From JACCZH01 sp963729445 (GTDB lineage Bacteria > Chloroflexota > Chloroflexia > Thermomicrobiales > CFX8), in the NCBI GenBank assembly GCA_963729445.1, contig CAVSNU010000005.1, positions 186,001 through 250,000 of the forward strand: 64,000 nt of DNA, in the 5' to 3' direction. The notes beneath the pieces were generated by a model, which had not been told where the DNA came from, did no database searches, and was given only the letters and a program-made list of their open reading frames with translations. The translations under genes and the position numbers were made by a program. Below are positions 60,932 through 64,000 of the stretch, piece by piece (within the stretch, counting starts at the first letter, position 1; each line of letters opens with the position of its first letter).

Positions 60932-61476
60932 GAGACCAGATCGACCAGGAGCGTCACCAGCTCGAAGAGAATCTCGTAGGCATCGAAGAGAGAGTCAAGC
61001 ACACGACCGAGCAGGTGCAAGAGCGAGTTCAGAACGCTACCGACTGGCGACAACAGTTTGAACAGCGCCCCATGCTCGGCCTTGCGATCGCGTTTGGTGG
61101 CGGAATGTTGCTGGGCAGCATGATAGGTAATGGTGAAGGCAGAGACCGTGGCTACGGTCCGCCACCCCCTCAGAGCTACGCTCAGCCCTATACTGGCGGC
61201 GACCGCAGCGGCGCCGACGTTGGCCGGCAAAACGTGTCCAACACGATGGACCACGTAAAAGGCGCACTGATGGGTGTGGCCGCGGCGCAGCTCAGATCGT
61301 TTCTCGGGTCTTCGCTCCCCGGCTTTGATGACGAGTACAAGCAAGTAGAGAGGGAGAGCGACACTGCGAGCCAACGCAGGTCGGGCACCGGCGTGCAGTC
61401 AACACCCTATGGCAGCCCAACTCCAGAGCCGCCCACGTTGAGCGATACGCAACCGCGGCCTGACGCTACCGGATAG
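60907..61476 (+). CDS. DUF3618-like protein with Gly-rich membrane segment
   Basis: The 189-residue protein starts with a DUF3618-type helix (DAIRDQIDQERHQLEENLVGIEERVK), has one Gly-rich hydrophobic stretch near residues 57-75 (LAIAFGGGMLLGSMIG), a Pro/Gln/Tyr-rich segment and a disordered C-terminus with Pro and Thr. It overlaps the DUF1469-like gene by 25 bases and is its operon partner. Confidence 0.75.
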   Translation: MGETTDAIRDQIDQERHQLEENLVGIEERVKHTTEQVQERVQNATDWRQQFEQRPMLGLAIAFGGGMLLGSMIGNGEGRDRGYGPPPPQSYAQPYTGGDRSGADVGRQNVSNTMDHVKGALMGVAAAQLRSFLGSSLPGFDDEYKQVERESDTASQRRSGTGVQSTPYGSPTPEPPTLSDTQPRPDATG

Positions 61477-61495
61477 ATGAGGAGGGCCTACCCTC

Positions 61496-62183
61496 ATGGC
61501 TCCGCACGACAGCAACCATCCAGGCAGAGCGGGAGCGCTCGGAGTCGTTCGTTGAATTGCTCGTGGATGGGACGTGCTGGGTGCAGATTCAGACCGCTCT
61601 CTTCGTGCCAACCGTGGCGATTACCCGCGTTGAGAACGAGACGGTCTCTCTCAGCGTCAGCAAGGATCAGATTGAACACCAGGATTGGAATCACGAGCCG
61701 GCCATGACCGACCGCCATCGAGAAATCTCCGACGAAGACGACCGGATCCGCACCGCAGACATCGACGGTGCGATCACCCAGGAAGCTGGCGACAGGATGC
61801 ATATCGCGGTCTCGGAAGAACATCTGGATGTCTCCACTCGCGAGGTAGAGCGTGGACGGGTCAACCTACAGCAGGATGGCATCCAGGAAGAGAAGTCGCT
61901 CGCTGCGCCGCTGCGCGAAGAAGAGGTGCGCGTTGAGCGCTACGACGTTACCGGTCGTCCTACCCGGGGCGACGTTCCTGCGGATGCGTTCCAGGAACAG
62001 GACATCGAGATTCCGCTGCGCGGCGAAGAGGTCGTCGTCACCAAGCATGCGCGTGTCCGTGAGGAAGTAGACATCAGCAAGTGCGTGCGCGAACGCGAAG
62101 TACCTGTTGGCGACACCGTGCGACGCGCGAAAGTGGATATCGACCGCGATGGCGACCTGGACGACCGGAGGCAGCGCCCGTAA
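61496..62183 (+). CDS. YsnF/AvaK-domain (DUF2382) stress protein, 5' end possibly frameshifted
   Basis: The main frame (TTG 61557 to 62183, 208 codons) begins with a short segment ALFVPTVAITRVENETVSLSVSK that looks like the end of a PRC-barrel/DUF2171-like domain. It then carries a DUF2382 domain with EEVRVERYDVTGRP and a repeat IEIPLRGEEVVVTKHARVRE. A GAGGAGGG site precedes an ATG at 61496 in another frame, which ends after 19 codons at about 61555. A single-base shift there would join the two into one protein of about 229 residues. Without the shift the N-terminal domain is incomplete. The gene is paralogous to 63198-63881. Such proteins bind general-stress or heat responses; no enzyme function is known. 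Confidence 0.6.
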
Positions 62184-62315
62184 TCTGTCGCCCGCTGTCC
62201 CCGACCGGGAGTGGGCAGGCTCGCTCCCGTACCGAATTCCGTACTGCCGTAGAACGTCGCCCATGCAGATCACCGTTCTTTACGCCGCTACGTGGAATTG
62301 ACAGGAGTTCAGTAC

Positions 62316-62975
62316 ATGAGCACAAATGATCCGATCCCCGATGACCAAGTACGCGCAACCTCCGCTGCTGCTACGGGAGACGCTGTACCCGCGGCAGCCG
62401 TTACGGAACCGATCTACCGCGACCGTGTGCGCTGGAGCCCAACTCTTGCCGGATTGACGACTGCCATAACGACTCTCGTCGTCTTGACGATACTCGGCCT
62501 GGCAATCGGGATCAGCGCCTTTGAGCCGGGTGACGCCGGCGTTCGCGACGTGGATACGGGGGCGGCCGCCTGGGGCATCATCAGCGCAATTCTCGCGTTC
62601 TTCCTGGGCGGCTGGGTGGCAGGCCGCAACGCGATCAGTATCGGCGACGACAACGGCGCCCTCCACGGATTCCTGGCTGGCGCGGCGACGGTCGTTGTCA
62701 TGCTCTTCATGATTGGCGTTGGCGTTGGCAACCTGTTGGGTTTGGCCGGCGCAAACATCGACAATATCGCCGCGTTGAGTACCGGCGTCATGGGGCAGAC
62801 GGCGGCACCGCCACAGGATATCTATGACGCAGCACAAGACGGTGCCTGGGGCACACTCATCGGTCTCGTGCTCGCGCTCGGTGCATCGACCGCAGGCGGC
62901 GTCCTCGGTCACCCTGACACCACAGTGATGGCTGAGCGGCCTCGCGTCCGACGCCCCGCTCCGGCCGCTCGGTGA
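62316..62975 (+). CDS. multispanning membrane protein of unknown function
   Basis: About 219 residues with four to five hydrophobic helices (TLAGLTTAITTLVVLTILGLAIG, IISAILAFFLGGWVAG, FLAGAATVVVMLFMIGVGVG, and one near the C-terminus), Ala/Gly rich. ATG 62316 with AGGAG eight bases upstream; an in-frame start at 62292 is the alternative. It belongs to the row of stress-envelope genes; a hairpin terminator follows at 63001. Confidence 0.55.
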   Translation: MSTNDPIPDDQVRATSAAATGDAVPAAAVTEPIYRDRVRWSPTLAGLTTAITTLVVLTILGLAIGISAFEPGDAGVRDVDTGAAAWGIISAILAFFLGGWVAGRNAISIGDDNGALHGFLAGAATVVVMLFMIGVGVGNLLGLAGANIDNIAALSTGVMGQTAAPPQDIYDAAQDGAWGTLIGLVLALGASTAGGVLGHPDTTVMAERPRVRRPAPAAR

Positions 62976-63000
62976 ACCAGCGACCCGTCCACGCATCCGC

Positions 63001-63034
63001 GCACCCAGGAGGGCTATCTGCTCCCCCTGGGTGC
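63001..63034. terminator. hairpin terminator after the membrane-protein gene
   Basis: GCACCCAGGAGG faces CCCCCTGGGTGC with one mismatch, followed by a short T-rich stretch (GCCCTTTCATCTT). Confidence 0.6.
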
Positions 63035-63197
63035 GCCCTTTCATCTTCCAACGCGGTCCCCTGCTATTCTGAGTGCAGAGAGATGCACGGTCGTCCCGAC
63101 GCCTTCGAGAGCCCTATGGCAGCTCCGGAATGACAGCCCATCCAGGCCACGCTCGACGCGCGAGGCAGCACGGCGACACAAAGGTTGAGGAACGCAG

Positions 63198-63881
63198 ATG
63201 AGTACCTGGTTCTCACGTCTCACGGTTGGGATGCGGGTGGTTGCAACGGATGGAACGATCGGTTCCATCGCGTCTGTACCGCGGATTGAGCTTGATGGTC
63301 CAAACTTGAGGTCAGACGTCATCGTGCTTGCCAATAATGAGAACGCCGGACCAGGCGTTGAGGAGTTTATGCGCGTGTCGCGCGACATGATCGAGCGCGT
63401 CCAGGGAGGGGCGGTCTACCTCAATGTGTCCCGACAGCACGTTCCCCGCGCCAGCGCCGCCATCACCGCGACGCAGCGGCTGCGCACGTCGGATGAACCG
63501 ATGCACATCCAGGTCTCGGAAGAGCAGGTGGTGGTCGATACCCGGGTTGTCGAGCGGGGCCATCTGCACATCCAGAAGAAGGTTGACGAATTCCTCGACG
63601 AGCGCGTCGTCCGGCTGCATCATCACGAAACGTACATCGAGCGCGTGCCCCGCAACGAGATCGTCGACGCCCCGATCGAGCCGTACATGGATGGCGACGT
63701 CTACGTTGTGCCGGTGCTGGAGGAAGAGATCATCATCCAGCGCAGGCTGCGCCTGAAAGAAGAGCTCCGCATCCATCGCACCATCACGACCCGTGACGAA
63801 ACGATCCAGACTCCGTTCCGCCGCGAGCGCCTCGTCATCGAAGAGCACCTCTACAACGAAGAGGAGCCCCGCGCGAGATAA
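63198..63881 (+). CDS. PRC-barrel-like plus YsnF/AvaK-domain (DUF2382) stress protein
   Basis: The 227-residue protein has an N-terminal PRC-barrel/DUF2171-like domain (GMRVVATDGTIGSIASV) and a DUF2382 C-terminal domain with two repeats of an E-rich helix-strand unit (EEQVVVDTRVVERGHLHI and EEIIIQRRLRLKEELRIH). It is a complete version of the architecture whose N-terminus seems broken at 61496. GAGGAACGCAG precedes ATG 63198. Probably a stress-induced cytoplasmic protein; no enzyme function is known. Confidence 0.75.
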   Translation: MSTWFSRLTVGMRVVATDGTIGSIASVPRIELDGPNLRSDVIVLANNENAGPGVEEFMRVSRDMIERVQGGAVYLNVSRQHVPRASAAITATQRLRTSDEPMHIQVSEEQVVVDTRVVERGHLHIQKKVDEFLDERVVRLHHHETYIERVPRNEIVDAPIEPYMDGDVYVVPVLEEEIIIQRRLRLKEELRIHRTITTRDETIQTPFRRERLVIEEHLYNEEEPRAR

Positions 63882-63896
63882 GGCGGGGGCGGCTGG

Positions 63897-64000
63897 CTAC
63901 ACGAGCCGCTGCCGCCGGGCGGCCGCGACGGCCGCGGTGCGAGAGCTCACTCCAAGCTTCCGGAAGATATTGGAGACGTGGGTCGTCGTCGTTCTGGGGC
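63897..64000 (-). CDS. C-terminal end of a LuxR-family regulator (cut by window edge)
   Basis: The last 33 codons and the stop are present: THVSNIFRKLGVSSRTAAVAAARRQRLV matches helices 3-4 of the LuxR HTH domain. The gene runs off the right edge. It ends 16 bases from the convergent YsnF-type gene, with no obvious terminator between them. Confidence 0.8.
   Translation of the reverse strand, partial: PRTTTTHVSNIFRKLGVSSRTAAVAAARRQRLV

Overview
The window looks like a chromosomal segment of a GC-rich bacterium, most probably Chloroflexota of the Thermomicrobia/Sphaerobacter type. The basis is inference: high GC, frequent GTG/TTG starts, and six solute-binding lipoproteins with Tat-type signals (Arg-Arg followed by a hydrophobic stretch and a LAACGG-type lipobox), each with a low-complexity acidic/Thr/Ser linker, a style common in that group. 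No rRNA, tRNA or CRISPR array was seen.

Layout. 1-669: 5' part of an HTH-ATPase regulator. 1001-3870: two MFS transporters, the first broken by a frameshift. 3833-7260: a lower-GC island with a remnant of a recombinase C-terminus and one large gene (4099-6606) that joins two nucleoside-deoxyribosyltransferase/TIR-like domains to a P-loop ATPase; this is the best candidate here for an undescribed defence protein. 7322-8882: amidohydrolase plus Rieske protein. 9386-20097: oligopeptide/nickel-type (Dpp) ABC transporter with two sister binding proteins, isochorismatase-type amidohydrolase, two creatininase-family enzymes, Rieske ferredoxin, its FAD reductase and a beta-lactamase-fold hydrolase. 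22277-31160 (minus strand): an operon of a YheO/DauR-like regulator, three ureohydrolases (agmatinase/arginase family) and a complete Dpp transporter with a fused DppD-DppF ATPase. 31531-37517: beta-hydroxyacid dehydrogenase, a second beta-lactamase-fold hydrolase, and an ATPase-less Dpp transporter. 38338-44029: another ATPase-less Dpp transporter, M20 deacylase, a truncated amidohydrolase and a cupin. 44031-45830: family-39-type glycosyltransferase. 46028-46201: MITE-like palindrome. 46346-56289: hydantoinase/oxoprolinase A and B, a fifth Dpp system, an Ntn hydrolase and a divergent IclR regulator. 56643-63881: housekeeping and stress genes (fused MsrAB, SRPBCC protein, DUF883/holin-III/DUF3618-like envelope proteins, two YsnF/AvaK-domain proteins). 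63897-64000: 3' end of a LuxR regulator.

How it fits together. From about 7 to 56 kb almost everything imports or hydrolyses small C-N compounds: five Dpp permease pairs, six binding proteins and at least a dozen hydrolases acting on amides, cyclic amides/ureides or guanidines. I read it as a nitrogen-scavenging accessory region for guanidino, ureido and cyclic-amide compounds. Exact substrates cannot be read from the sequence. Only one ATPase gene is present for five permease pairs.
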